DNA from: Corynebacterium sp.
Lineage (GTDB): Bacteria; Actinomycetota; Actinomycetes; Mycobacteriales; Mycobacteriaceae
Length of the DNA: 64,000 bases
Reading direction: 5' to 3'
Assembly (NCBI RefSeq): GCF_030532325.1
Contig: NZ_JAUNLS010000009.1
Location: 29,207-93,206 of the forward strand
Shown here: in pieces, positions 18,501 through 26,564 of the stretch
Layout: each line of letters begins with the position of its first letter
Position numbering within the stretch: position 1 is the first letter of the stretch
Notes under the pieces: generated by a model
The model's input: only the letters and a program-made list of their open reading frames with translations
Database searches by the model: none
Told to the model about the DNA's origin: nothing
Made by a program: the position numbers and the translations under genes

Positions 18501-19432
18501 GCTACGAGCTCGGCGGCGGCTGGATGCTCACCGGGGAGACCAAGGTGGGCAAGCGCTCCTTCGTGGGCAACTCCGGCATTACCGGCCCCGGGCGCAAGCT
18601 TTCCAAGAACTCGCTGGTGGCGGTGCTCTCCTCCACCCCGAAGAAGACCAAGTCCGGCGCGAACTGGTGGGGTTCCCCGCCGGAGCGCATGCGCCGCGTG
18701 GAGGCGCACGTTGACGGCGTGGAGGGCGAGTCCCTGACCTACAACCCGGGCTTCAAAGTCAAGGCCGCCCGCGGCGTGGTGGAGACCATGCGCCTGCTGG
18801 CGCCCATGACCTCCGCCATGCTGCTGGCCGGGACCCTTGGGGTGCTCTTCCTGCTTGTCGACGCCCTCGGGCTCGGCCTCGCCTGGCTGCTTTCCGGCCT
18901 GGTCCTCATGGCCACCGGCGCGGTGGCGATGGGCATCACGGTGCTGGTGAAGTGGATCTGCGTGGGCAAGCACGTGCCGGGGGATCACCCGCTGTGGTCT
19001 TCCTTCGTGTGGCTCAACGAGCTGCAGGACACCTTTGTGGAGGCCGTGGCCGCGCCGTGGTTCTTCACCCACAAGCTGGGCACGGGTGAGATCAACCTGG
19101 GCCTGCGCGCGCTGGGCGTGCGTATTGGCGGCGGCGCGTGGATTGATTCCTACTGGTTCCCGGAGACCGACCTCTGCGCGGTGGGCACCGGCGCCACGGT
19201 GGGCCCGGGCACGGTGGTGCAAACGCACCTCTTCCAGGACCGCGTGATGAGCCTGGACACGGTCACCATCAGCGACGGCGCCACGCTGGCCGCGCACTCG
19301 GTGGCGCTGCCGGCCTCGCTCATCGGCTCCACCGCCACGGTGGGCCCGGGCTCGCTGGTCATGCGCGGTGACCGCGTGCCGCACGACTCGCTGTGGCAGG
19401 GCAACCCGATTGAGCCGTGGACACTGCCTTAG
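15524..19432 (+). CDS. Pls/PosA-type membrane non-ribosomal peptide synthetase
   Basis: A 1302-residue protein of the epsilon-poly-L-lysine synthetase type. An adenylation domain (about residues 20-500) has A3 FTSGSTGKPKG, the amino-group-binding Asp in AFDASCEEMW, A5 NTYGPTEA, A7 YRTGDHVRLEEDGLYFVGR and A10 RTSGKVDKKALP. A carrier domain follows with the phosphopantetheine Ser546 in LGGTSL. The rest holds three membrane-span pairs (about 620-670, 845-905, 1085-1150), each followed by a domain containing left-handed beta-helix-like repeats, for example IDEGARIGARSTLLPGTHVG. There is no thioesterase. By family knowledge it builds a cationic isopeptide homopolymer or short isopeptide from one basic amino acid. 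The actual substrate cannot be read here. Confidence 0.93.
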   Translation: MSDEEALTTVPPQYLLGHAAPPTRTLWDIITTTAQTYPDAAALDDGEILTYSELITEVSALAAELRHNGIRRGDKIGVRMTSGKRELYLAILATLAAGAAYVPVDADDPDERAEMVFGEAEIDAVFTDEGFRMLRSSERAENPADADIEGPLPEDTAWIIFTSGSTGKPKGVAVSHRSAAAFVDAEAALFLADHPHGPLGPEDRVLAGLSVAFDASCEEMWLAWGHGACLVPAPRSLVRSGMDLGPWLIRRDITVVSTVPTLAGLWPAEALDNIRLLIVGGEACSQELVDRLATEEREMWNTYGPTEATVVACAQHLKPGHPVSIGLPLNGWDLVVVDKQGIPVAPGEVGELVIGGVGLARYLDPAKDAEKYAPLESMGWQRAYRTGDHVRLEEDGLYFVGRVDDQVKIGGRRIELGEVEANVAALPNVYNSAVAVQKTPGGESVLVGYVSLDDPEAGFDHEAAHARLADTMPAALVPRICVMEELPVRTSGKVDKKALPWPLPGVGVDAAGLSPTEQWLAELWVETLGVSVSDENADFFSLGGTSLAAATLVGRIRERYPTVAVRDLYDHPRLGSFAELIGGAEERPATNEAPAREVRKVSGGTRLAQTLIQIPTMTLAATSWLAWLLLGSNLAALAGIDWALHTPWWVVIVMLLIFATPIGRIPIGGFGARLITAGITPGEYPRGGAVHLRIWAAERWADASGSRSIAGATWVNNYARALGVKIGRGVDLHSLPPVTGLLKLGDHVAIEPEVDLSGYWLDGDILRVGQIKIDEGARIGARSTLLPGTHVGKDAHVEAGSTVTGTKKTKDRARWSGSPAKKIGRSKHRFPDTPPKRRPWWVAIYGATSVLLAIQPIVALGLAALVVIALIQATGGNPLVGAIFFAPLGALVAFAFYMLQTWLGVRILSLGVKPGVFPVRSAAGWRLWAIERLMDEARTQLFPLYASQLTPAWFRSLGAKIGKNAEISTAVMVPKLAEVKEGAFLADDTLIGGYELGGGWMLTGETKVGKRSFVGNSGITGPGRKLSKNSLVAVLSSTPKKTKSGANWWGSPPERMRRVEAHVDGVEGESLTYNPGFKVKAARGVVETMRLLAPMTSAMLLAGTLGVLFLLVDALGLGLAWLLSGLVLMATGAVAMGITVLVKWICVGKHVPGDHPLWSSFVWLNELQDTFVEAVAAPWFFTHKLGTGEINLGLRALGVRIGGGAWIDSYWFPETDLCAVGTGATVGPGTVVQTHLFQDRVMSLDTVTISDGATLAAHSVALPASLIGSTATVGPGSLVMRGDRVPHDSLWQGNPIEPWTLP

Positions 19433-19470
19433 GCCCCCGCGTCCCGGCCTACCGCGGCACAGTCGCCAGC

Positions 19471-19514
19471 ACCCCTGTTATGCATGTCAGATTACGCACA
19501 TGCATCACGGGGGT
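19471..19514 (+). terminator. Long stem-loop after the pls gene
   Basis: Two 17-base arms (ACCCCTGTTATGCATGT and ACATGCATCACGGGGGT) pair with two mismatches around a 10-base loop. The stem is followed by TTACCCGTTTT. It lies 39 bases after the NRPS stop and is probably the terminator of marR-pls, although the T-tract is broken. Confidence 0.5.
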
Positions 19515-19653
19515 TTACCCGTTTTCCAGTCCTACCCCCGAATTTTGGTAGCTGGATAACTTGCCGCGAAAACCGTTTTCAGCCGTGTTAGCTTGGCCGG
19601 GAAACTTTGAACCGTTTCTCTTGTATTCACGTCCCACTAAGGAGCCGATTCAC

Positions 19654-19764
19654 ATGATCAGCTTGGCATTCTCCTCCTACGGCCTCTACAACGTCCTGCT
19701 GCGCCTGGGCCAGATTGCGCCGATTGCTCAGATCGACGACTTCATCCACTCCATCCACTTCTAA
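19654..19764 (+). CDS. Small hydrophobic peptide 1 (36 residues)
   Basis: A 36-codon ORF starting at an ATG ten bases after an AAGGAG ribosome-binding sequence. The product has no signal peptide. It begins MISLAFSSYGLYNVLLRLG and continues with QIAPIAQIDDFIHSIHF, an amphipathic helix-like pattern. It shares SS-aromatic-G-x-Y...LL...G...APIA.I with the next small ORF, so the pair arose by duplication or co-evolved. The size and lack of a signal sequence resemble corynebacterial PorA/PorH-type and mycoloylated small envelope proteins, but there is no direct similarity to porA/porH at 23.4 kb. Function is unknown; a two-component channel, peptide toxin or envelope peptide are all possible. Confidence 0.6.
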   Translation: MISLAFSSYGLYNVLLRLGQIAPIAQIDDFIHSIHF

Positions 19765-19806
19765 ACCCCGCACACTCTCTCACAACAGCACTCAAGGAGC
19801 ATTAAC

Positions 19807-19956
19807 ATGGCAGCTTCCGCAGGAGCCATCATCGGCTACATCACCGCCACCATCTCCAGCCTGGTAAGCCTGGGACTTTCTTCCTTCGGCGTCTACTCCT
19901 TCCTCTTGGAGACCGGCCACATGGCCCCGATTGCCTCCATCGAGGGCCTGTTCTAA
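19807..19956 (+). CDS. Small hydrophobic peptide 2 (49 residues)
   Basis: A 49-codon ORF 42 bases after peptide 1, with its own AAGGAG seven bases before the ATG. The N-terminal part (MAASAGAIIGYITATISSLV) is Ala/Gly/Ile-rich and hydrophobic. The C-terminal half repeats the motif of peptide 1: LSSFGVYSFLLETGH then MAPIASIEGLF. A strong terminator follows 20 bases after the stop, so the two ORFs make a compact bicistronic unit between pls and a convergent phosphoesterase gene. The two good ribosome-binding sites and the conserved motif are the evidence that this is a gene. Function is unknown. Confidence 0.6.
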   Translation: MAASAGAIIGYITATISSLVSLGLSSFGVYSFLLETGHMAPIASIEGLF

Positions 19957-19976
19957 TTGGCCTAAAAAATCGTCGA

Positions 19977-20005
19977 AGAGCGCTCCGCGTTATGCGGGGC
20001 GCTCT
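19977..20005. terminator. Bidirectional terminator between small-peptide genes and phosphoesterase
   Basis: AGAGCGCTCCGC and GCGGGGCGCTCT form a 12-bp stem with one G-T pair and a 5-base loop. It is followed by CTTTATGTT on the plus strand; on the minus strand a run of six T lies beyond the other arm. It sits between convergent genes. Confidence 0.75.
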
Positions 20006-20043
20006 CTTTATGTTCTTGAGTTTGGGGCGGGCCGGGACAATTT

Positions 20044-21738
20044 CTAGCGGCGGAAGTCCTGGTATTTCAGCATGGAGTGTGCCTTGAAGTCCCAGGCCTC
20101 GACGCGGATGCGGTCGGCAAAGACTTTGACGCGCAGGCCGGTGGCGGCGTCGTCAGGCAGCGTCTCCTCGTCGTGGTCGCCATCCGGCAGGTAGGCGTTA
20201 AGGATGGCGCCCGTGTTCACCACCGGGAACCCGGCCTTGCCCGCGGCACCGGTGCCGTCGAAGCGGTAGCGGCCCCACCAGTTGTTCTGCTCCAGCGAGG
20301 AGTGGCTGTGGCTGGTGAACATGATGAGGTTGGTGTACTTGCTCACCACGCGGGAAAGCGCCTCCAGATCCTCGAAGTCGTTCTGGTACCAGGCGGAGTG
20401 GGACATCGACACCGTCTGCGGCAGCAGCGGGTGGGTAAAGACCAGCGCGGTCACGCCCTTGCTTTCCCAGTAGGCCAGGCGCGCATCGAGCCAGCTCAGC
20501 TGCTCTTCGGACAGGCGCTGGAAGGGCTCTTTGCCTTCGCGGTCCACATCCGAGTAGTACTCGGTATTCACCGAAATGAGCGGCACGCCATCAACGATTA
20601 CCTCCTTCCACGGCTTGTCCTGCGGGCCATCCTGGCCGGCATTCTCAAGGAAGCGCTTGAGATAGGTCTCGGAGCCCTCGGGCCCGTACATCTCGTGGTT
20701 GCCGATGGTCCACAGCTCCGTGCCGGAGACATGCGGGACCTCAGCGTGGGCCGCCAGGAAGTCATCCCACTGCTGTTGGCTGCCGTTATCCACCAAGTCA
20801 CCGTTGAGCACCAACGCGCCTGCGGGCTCCTCCATGGCGTTGAGCTGGCGCAGGGCCAGCGTGTAGTCCTCCGGATCCCCCTGGATATCGGAGAGCACAT
20901 CGACGATGGCGCTAGGTTTGCCGCTCAGCTCCGGCAGCGGCTCGGTAACCTCGACGTTATCGACGGCCCACCACCAGTCCTTGTTGGAATCGAGGTACTC
21001 GAAGCTCACCTTCATCTCCCGCGCACCGGCAGGAACCTCCACCTCGAGGGCCTCGTGCTTGCTGAAGACGTCCTGGGAAAGCTCGAGCAGGGGGCGGCGC
21101 TCGCCGGTGTCGAACTCCGCGACGACCTCCGCGCGCTGGCCGGGCTTGCCCTGCCGGTAGTGGTGATCGAACTCGACGGTGAGGGTGTCGGTGGTGCGCG
21201 AGGAGACGTCGATAAGCGGAGTGCTCATGCGGGCATCCATGGAGTCGGTGCCGTTAAGCCGCTGGTGATTGCTCTCGATGATGGCGACGTTATCGTGGGC
21301 CTGGGTGAACCAGTGGCGCATGTCGGTGCCCACCGCCCACGTCCACTCGCGGATGGTGGACAGAGTCCAGCCCTTCCAGCGGGCCTCGCCGGAGGTCACG
21401 CCCTCGGTGGTGGAATCCCAGCCCTGGGGCAGCGCGTGGGTGAAACCGGTGGGGTTCTCCACGCCGTCAAAGTCCTCCGCAAACAGGACATGGCTGTGCG
21501 GGGACTCCGGCTGCTCCTCGCCCGGGCCCGGCCGGGAGGAGGCGTCATCGGAGCTGCCGTGCGTGCTGCCCTGCGAACTGTTCTGGGAGCTGCCGTGCGA
21601 GGAGAGCGCCGGGAGCGAGGAAGAGAAAGAGGAACCAAAGGTTAAAGACGACTGTGCGCTAGCGCCGGCCACGCCCGCTACCTGGGTAGCAAGGACCGCG
21701 CCGAGCACCAGCGCACACATACGAGAATTTTTTGCCAT
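20044..21738 (-). CDS. Secreted metallophosphoesterase
   Basis: A 564-residue exported protein. A signal peptide (MCALVLGAVLATQVAGVAGASA, cleavage near residue 28) is followed by a Ser/His/Gly-rich linker with SSQGSTHGSS-like repeats, a beta-rich domain of about 170 residues, and then the calcineurin-like phosphoesterase domain. Metal-binding motifs are VLSDIQGD, LVLNGDLVDNG, WTIGNHEMYG, VFTHPLL and FTSHSHSS, the order expected for this superfamily. It acts outside the cytoplasmic membrane on an unknown phosphate ester. It is separated from ppk2 by 79 bp on the same strand and may share phosphate-related physiology (inference). Confidence 0.9.
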   Translation of the reverse strand: MAKNSRMCALVLGAVLATQVAGVAGASAQSSLTFGSSFSSSLPALSSHGSSQNSSQGSTHGSSDDASSRPGPGEEQPESPHSHVLFAEDFDGVENPTGFTHALPQGWDSTTEGVTSGEARWKGWTLSTIREWTWAVGTDMRHWFTQAHDNVAIIESNHQRLNGTDSMDARMSTPLIDVSSRTTDTLTVEFDHHYRQGKPGQRAEVVAEFDTGERRPLLELSQDVFSKHEALEVEVPAGAREMKVSFEYLDSNKDWWWAVDNVEVTEPLPELSGKPSAIVDVLSDIQGDPEDYTLALRQLNAMEEPAGALVLNGDLVDNGSQQQWDDFLAAHAEVPHVSGTELWTIGNHEMYGPEGSETYLKRFLENAGQDGPQDKPWKEVIVDGVPLISVNTEYYSDVDREGKEPFQRLSEEQLSWLDARLAYWESKGVTALVFTHPLLPQTVSMSHSAWYQNDFEDLEALSRVVSKYTNLIMFTSHSHSSLEQNNWWGRYRFDGTGAAGKAGFPVVNTGAILNAYLPDGDHDEETLPDDAATGLRVKVFADRIRVEAWDFKAHSMLKYQDFRR

Positions 21739-21817
21739 ACAGACATTGCAGAGGATCCACTGGTCACGCCAGTGACGCTGATATTAATTCTCGTTGAACA
21801 ATCTGAGCTTAAGGGAA

Positions 21818-22717
21818 CTAGTCCCCAATCTGGTCACGGCCGCGCTTGACGATGTTCTCATCCGGCACGCCGACGACCTCATGATCCTTGTTGGTGTACT
21901 CAAACTTGGAGAGCACGTAGCGCATCGCGTTAATGCGGGCGCGCTTCTTGTCATTCGACTTAATGGTGATCCAGGGGGATTCCTCGGTGTCCGTGTAGCG
22001 GAACTGCTCCTCCTTGGCACGAGTGTAGTCATCCCACTTGTCCAGGGAGGCCAGGTCCATCGGGGAAAGCTTCCACTGGCGTACCGGGTCGATCTGGCGG
22101 ATGGCGAAGCGGGTGCGCTGCTCCTTGCGGGTCACGGAGAACCACAGCTTGGTCAGCGAGATTCCGGAGCCCAGAATCATGTTCTCCAGCATTGGAACCT
22201 CACGCAGGAACTCCGCGTGCTGGGACTCGGTGCAAAAACCCATAACGCGCTCAACACCGGAGCGGTTGTACCAGGAGCGGTCGAAGAAGACGATCTCACC
22301 GCCGGCCGGGAAGTGCTGAATGTAGCGCTGGAAGTACCACGACGTGGACTCGCGCGGGGAGGGCTTCTCCAACGCCACGGTGCGTGCACCGCGCGGGTTA
22401 AGGTGCTCGTTGAAGCGCTTGATGGTGCCGCCCTTGCCTGCGGCGTCACGGCCCTCGAAGAGAATAATGTGGCGCTGGCCAGTCTCCTTGGTCCAGTTCT
22501 GCCACTTCAGGAGCTCGATCTGCAGGGCGCGCTTGGTGGACTCGTACTCGTCGCGCGTCATGCGCTCCTCATAAGGGTAGTTCTCACGCCAGGTCTCGAT
22601 GGGAGAACCATCCGGCATGATGAGCGCGGGGTCGTCCTCGTCGGAATCGTCGACGACGTAGCCGTCGGTCTTAGCAAGGTCGATCTCAGGAAGTTCGTCG
22701 TCTTTGATGTTAGCCAT
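21818..22717 (-). CDS. ppk2: Polyphosphate kinase 2
   Basis: A 299-residue cytoplasmic kinase that transfers phosphate between polyphosphate and nucleoside diphosphates. Walker A is GRDAAGKGGT at about 89-98. The lid and Walker B region contains GEIVFFDRSWYNRSGVERV, and the following QHAEFLREVPMLE is typical of PPK2. The chosen ATG at 22717 gives MANIKDDELPEID; a GTG eight codons upstream is less likely because a TAAACT -10 box sits between them. C. glutamicum has a PPK2 gene in the same place near porHA and groEL. Confidence 0.94.
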   Translation of the reverse strand: MANIKDDELPEIDLAKTDGYVVDDSDEDDPALIMPDGSPIETWRENYPYEERMTRDEYESTKRALQIELLKWQNWTKETGQRHIILFEGRDAAGKGGTIKRFNEHLNPRGARTVALEKPSPRESTSWYFQRYIQHFPAGGEIVFFDRSWYNRSGVERVMGFCTESQHAEFLREVPMLENMILGSGISLTKLWFSVTRKEQRTRFAIRQIDPVRQWKLSPMDLASLDKWDDYTRAKEEQFRYTDTEESPWITIKSNDKKRARINAMRYVLSKFEYTNKDHEVVGVPDENIVKRGRDQIGD

Positions 22718-22724
22718 GGGGATA

Positions 22725-22730
22725 AGTTTA
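22725..22730 (-). promoter_or_regulatory. -10 box TAAACT of leaderless ppk2
   Basis: On the minus strand TAAACT is followed by seven bases and the ATG at 22717. No ribosome-binding sequence is present, and this supports the internal ATG as the start. Confidence 0.45.
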
Positions 22731-22854
22731 CTTGTGAACACTCACTCTGGCGGGGCAATAGCGCCCGCTTGCACGCAATTACCCCCGGTTTTTCCCACCC
22801 CATCGCACACCCGCTGCGCCCGCACGGCTAGTTCATCATCACAACTCCGGGTGA

Positions 22855-22920
22855 GTCTCCCAGCTTCAGAATCCACTCCGGATCTCCGCAATTACGGCGG
22901 GGATTGTGGAGCTGGGAGAC
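22855..22920. repeat. Palindromic element A (CTCCCAGCT family)
   Basis: The 11-base ends GTCTCCCAGCT and AGCTGGGAGAC are perfect inverted repeats 66 bp apart, and pairing extends imperfectly inward (AGAATCC against GGATTGT). It shares its end sequence CTCCCAGCT and the following CAgAATCC with the element at 23121-23197. The 560-bp gap between ppk2 and the porA terminator consists largely of three such palindromes; I see no gene in it. Confidence 0.6.
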
Positions 22921-23009
22921 GCTCCCCGAGTTTTCCGGCTGCCGCAAGACTCCTCGCCCACCGCACGACGCACCTCAGCACAGCTGCACGCGGCGACCGC
23001 CCACACTCA

Positions 23010-23077
23010 CGGTACGTTTTGACGGCTAAGCCTCCAAAAGTCACGCTTTTTGAGGGCTTATATGCAAAAACGTACCG
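23010..23077. repeat. 68-bp palindromic repeat, copy 1
   Basis: The element begins CGGTACGTTTT and ends AAAACGTACCG, a perfect 11-base inverted repeat. It has an inner stem (AAGCCTCCAAAAG with CTTTTTGAGGGCTT). Two further elements of exactly the same length and ends lie at 45674-45741 and 45798-45865. It looks like a REP- or MITE-like palindromic unit. Confidence 0.75.
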
Positions 23078-23120
23078 CCAGCCCTCCCACTACGCGGCGG
23101 CGCAGGCTTCCCTCCCTGCT

Positions 23121-23197
23121 GTGTGGGCTCCCAGCTGCAAAATCCCCCTCGAAAACGCCCTCCGGGAGCCATCATTTTGCAGCTGGGAGCCCCACAC
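23121..23197. repeat. Palindromic element B (CTCCCAGCT family)
   Basis: The left arm, from GTGTGGG through CTCCCAGCTGCAAAAT, pairs with a right arm starting ATTTTGCAGCTGGGAG and ending CCCCACAC. The arms are about 23 bp with one single-base bulge around a 30-base centre. It is related in its ends to element A 266 bp upstream. Confidence 0.6.
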
Positions 23198-23276
23198 TGA
23201 GATTCAGGCGGCTCAGCTCTCGAAGAGAAGGAGGACTAACCACCAAGAAGTCGCCGACTGCACTAAAACGAAAGAA

Positions 23277-23298
23277 CCCCGCTCCACGTGGAGCGGGG
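23277..23298 (-). terminator. Terminator of porH-porA
   Basis: A perfect 22-base palindrome (CCCCGCTCCAC/GTGGAGCGGGG) lies 31 bases beyond the porA stop. Reading on the minus strand it is followed by TTCTTTCGTTTT. Confidence 0.8.
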
Positions 23299-23329
23299 TC
23301 AAGCAGTTCTGCTTAGTGCAGCGTGCTTC

Positions 23330-23434
23330 TTAGAGCAGGCCGATCAGGTCAGCAGCGCCGCCGGCCATATCGCCGAGAGCGTAGAAGATGTTGAGCAGAG
23401 TGCCGATGATGCCGGAGGAAGACAGGGTTGCCAT
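23330..23434 (-). CDS. porA: Outer-membrane channel peptide PorA (34 residues)
   Basis: A 34-codon gene with a clear ribosome-binding site (AAGGAG, seven bases before the ATG). The peptide has no signal sequence, and its end GGAADLIGLL matches the AVADLIGLL end remembered for C. glutamicum PorA. PorA and PorH together form the main cation-selective channel of the mycolic-acid outer membrane, and both are O-mycoloylated in C. glutamicum. Here it follows porH at 52 bp and precedes a strong terminator, with ppk2 on one side and groEL on the other, the same order as C. glutamicum. It is shorter than the 45 residues of C. glutamicum. Confidence 0.82.
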   Translation of the reverse strand: MATLSSSGIIGTLLNIFYALGDMAGGAADLIGLL

Positions 23435-23486
23435 TATATTTTCTCCTTAAAGGATGGTGGTCTTATTAGCTACGCAGAACGCGTAA

Positions 23487-23666
23487 TTAGTTGTTGGAGG
23501 ACAGGTGAGCGAAGCCGGAAACGTTCGGCTTGACACCAGACTCGCCGGCCTGAACGGCACCGTCGATGGTGTCAAAGAGGCTAGCGAAGCCCTTGAAGAT
23601 GTCCTTGAGGCCACCGACGAAGGTGGAGAAGTTGTCGAGCTGGTCGCCGATGAAAGACAGATCCAT
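23487..23666 (-). CDS. porH: Outer-membrane channel peptide PorH (59 residues)
   Basis: A 59-codon gene beginning MDLSFIGDQLDNFSTFVGGL, close to the MDLSLLKETLGNYETFGGN start of C. glutamicum PorH, with an amphipathic helix and a polar Ser/Asn end. There is no signal peptide, as expected for this family. TAGGAG precedes the ATG by six bases. It is transcribed with porA (52-bp gap) from a promoter about 90 bp upstream. It is the partner of PorA in the mycomembrane channel. Confidence 0.82.
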   Translation of the reverse strand: MDLSFIGDQLDNFSTFVGGLKDIFKGFASLFDTIDGAVQAGESGVKPNVSGFAHLSSNN

Positions 23667-23754
23667 GGTGATCTCCTACTTGTGAAGTCCGGGAAATTTC
23701 TTGCCCAGAAGGTTTGCGATTTTGCAGACACCCTCAGCGGGCGTCACACGGAAC

Positions 23755-23782
23755 ATTGTGGCACACCCACGGAGAGTTTCAA
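23755..23782 (-). promoter_or_regulatory. Candidate porH-porA promoter
   Basis: On the minus strand TTGAAA (23782-23777) and CACAAT (23760-23755) are separated by 16 bp, a reasonable -35/-10 pair. It would give a 5' leader of about 80 nt before porH. Upstream to 23941 I see only AT-richer DNA and no gene. Confidence 0.4.
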
Positions 23783-23941
23783 ACGGTATTTGTCATGAAT
23801 TTTTCAAGGCTCGTCACCGAACCGTGACCCGATTGAAACCGCGTGGTGATGTGATTCAGAACATGTTTGACGGCTGCGCTATGCCGTTTACCTGCAAAAA
23901 TAAAATGTGTGGCTGCAGCCAAGAGGTTAAGACTAAATGAA

Positions 23942-24244
23942 CTACGTAACGAGCACATGGCACTTAGCGATTTTCACGGCCTCGATGCGAGGAAATGGAA
24001 CCGAAAGTTTTTCGAATCCAGGCTGATTTTTGCCCCCATCGGAGGGTGAAATGAGGCCTTCTGACGCCTTGACGTCCAGCACCCGGTCAGATGAAAGACA
24101 GACCTCGGCCAGAGGCCGGATAGCAAGCGTGGCGCCCTCAACACGCATATTTTCAGAAACCGGCAGGCCTGCGACACAGGGCATGACGGCCGCCACGCGC
24201 CCCCTCCTGAACGCCTTGCGAATGCGCGTGACGAGTCTGTACAC
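23942..24244 (-). CDS. Hypothetical 100-residue protein (doubtful)
   Basis: An open frame with a GTG start between groEL and porH on the same strand. The product is basic at the N-terminus (MYRLVTRIRKAFRRGR), then contains VEGATLAIRPLAEVCLSSD and ends in VKIAKCHVLVT. No domain is recognised. Its base composition is lower in GC at third positions than the neighbours, and no good ribosome-binding site precedes it, so it may be a decayed or horizontally acquired gene, or no gene. A small hypothetical gene occupies the same position in C. glutamicum as far as I recall. Confidence 0.3.
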   Translation of the reverse strand: MYRLVTRIRKAFRRGRVAAVMPCVAGLPVSENMRVEGATLAIRPLAEVCLSSDRVLDVKASEGLISPSDGGKNQPGFEKLSVPFPRIEAVKIAKCHVLVT

Positions 24245-24397
24245 GAACCTCGACGAGAAGCGCCAGTAGCGCGCTGGCGTGCAGGTTTAGTCCAGCGGGC
24301 GCTTAAGACCATGTAGGGACGAGTTAAAAGAAAGACACTCGCCGAGAGCACGAGTGGGGCGCGATGTGTGCCCGCAGTCGGGGTGTTTAGAAGGCGG

Positions 24398-24469
24398 AGG
24401 CGCCCCCAGGCACGCACAAGGCGCCTCCCCTGACAGTCAGCGTATGACTGCGCAAGGAAGGCGCCTGTG
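24398..24469. repeat. Alternative inverted repeats with GGCGCC cores downstream of groEL
   Basis: GGAGGCGCC, AAGGCGCCTCC and AAGGCGCCTGTG can pair in alternative ways. The outer arms of 24415-24426 and 24458-24469 enclose a second hairpin (CAGTCA/TGACTG). It lies about 115 bp beyond the groEL stop and may terminate groEL transcription, although there is no T-tract. I see no gene in 24245-24584. Confidence 0.35.
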
Positions 24470-24584
24470 CACCAAAGTAACAGCCTACCCGCACGCAGCG
24501 GGGCGTGGGGCGGGCTGCGGCTAGCCACGGGCCACCCGTGACAACGAGGGCCACGCGGCAGCCAGGGCCAGCGATGAAGTGGAC

Positions 24585-26376
<1,792 letters not shown>

Positions 26377-26463
26377 TGACCATCTTGGCACCGGCCGGTG
26401 GCGAGTGCAAGATGTGACGCGCACGCCTAAAGCGATCAGGGGGCCGACCGTGCGTCCCCACAG

Positions 26464-26561
26464 TGTGCAGCAAACTGCACAGATCCCGGAACAACGGTCC
26501 GAGTTTGCAGTTTTCTGCAAAGATTCTTCCGCTTTCCGCCATCTTTGCATTAAAGTGCAAA
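26464..26561. promoter_or_regulatory. Three TTTGCA-N6-TGCAAA operators at 40-bp spacing
   Basis: Site 1 (26464-26481) is TGTGCA-N6-TGCACA. Sites 2 (26504-26521) and 3 (26544-26561) are TTTGCA-N6-TGCAAA. All arms are perfect and centres are exactly 40 bp apart. Site 3 covers a TAAAGT -10 box (26551-26556) that lies eight bases before the ATG of the ATPase gene, so binding would block initiation of a leaderless transcript. Confidence 0.7.
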
Positions 26562-26564
26562 GAC

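Noticed and set aside
26463-26564. Upstream GTG start for the AAA/DUF4143-type ATPase
   Set aside because: The extra 34 codons consist of the operator array and the -10 box, so they are regulatory rather than coding.
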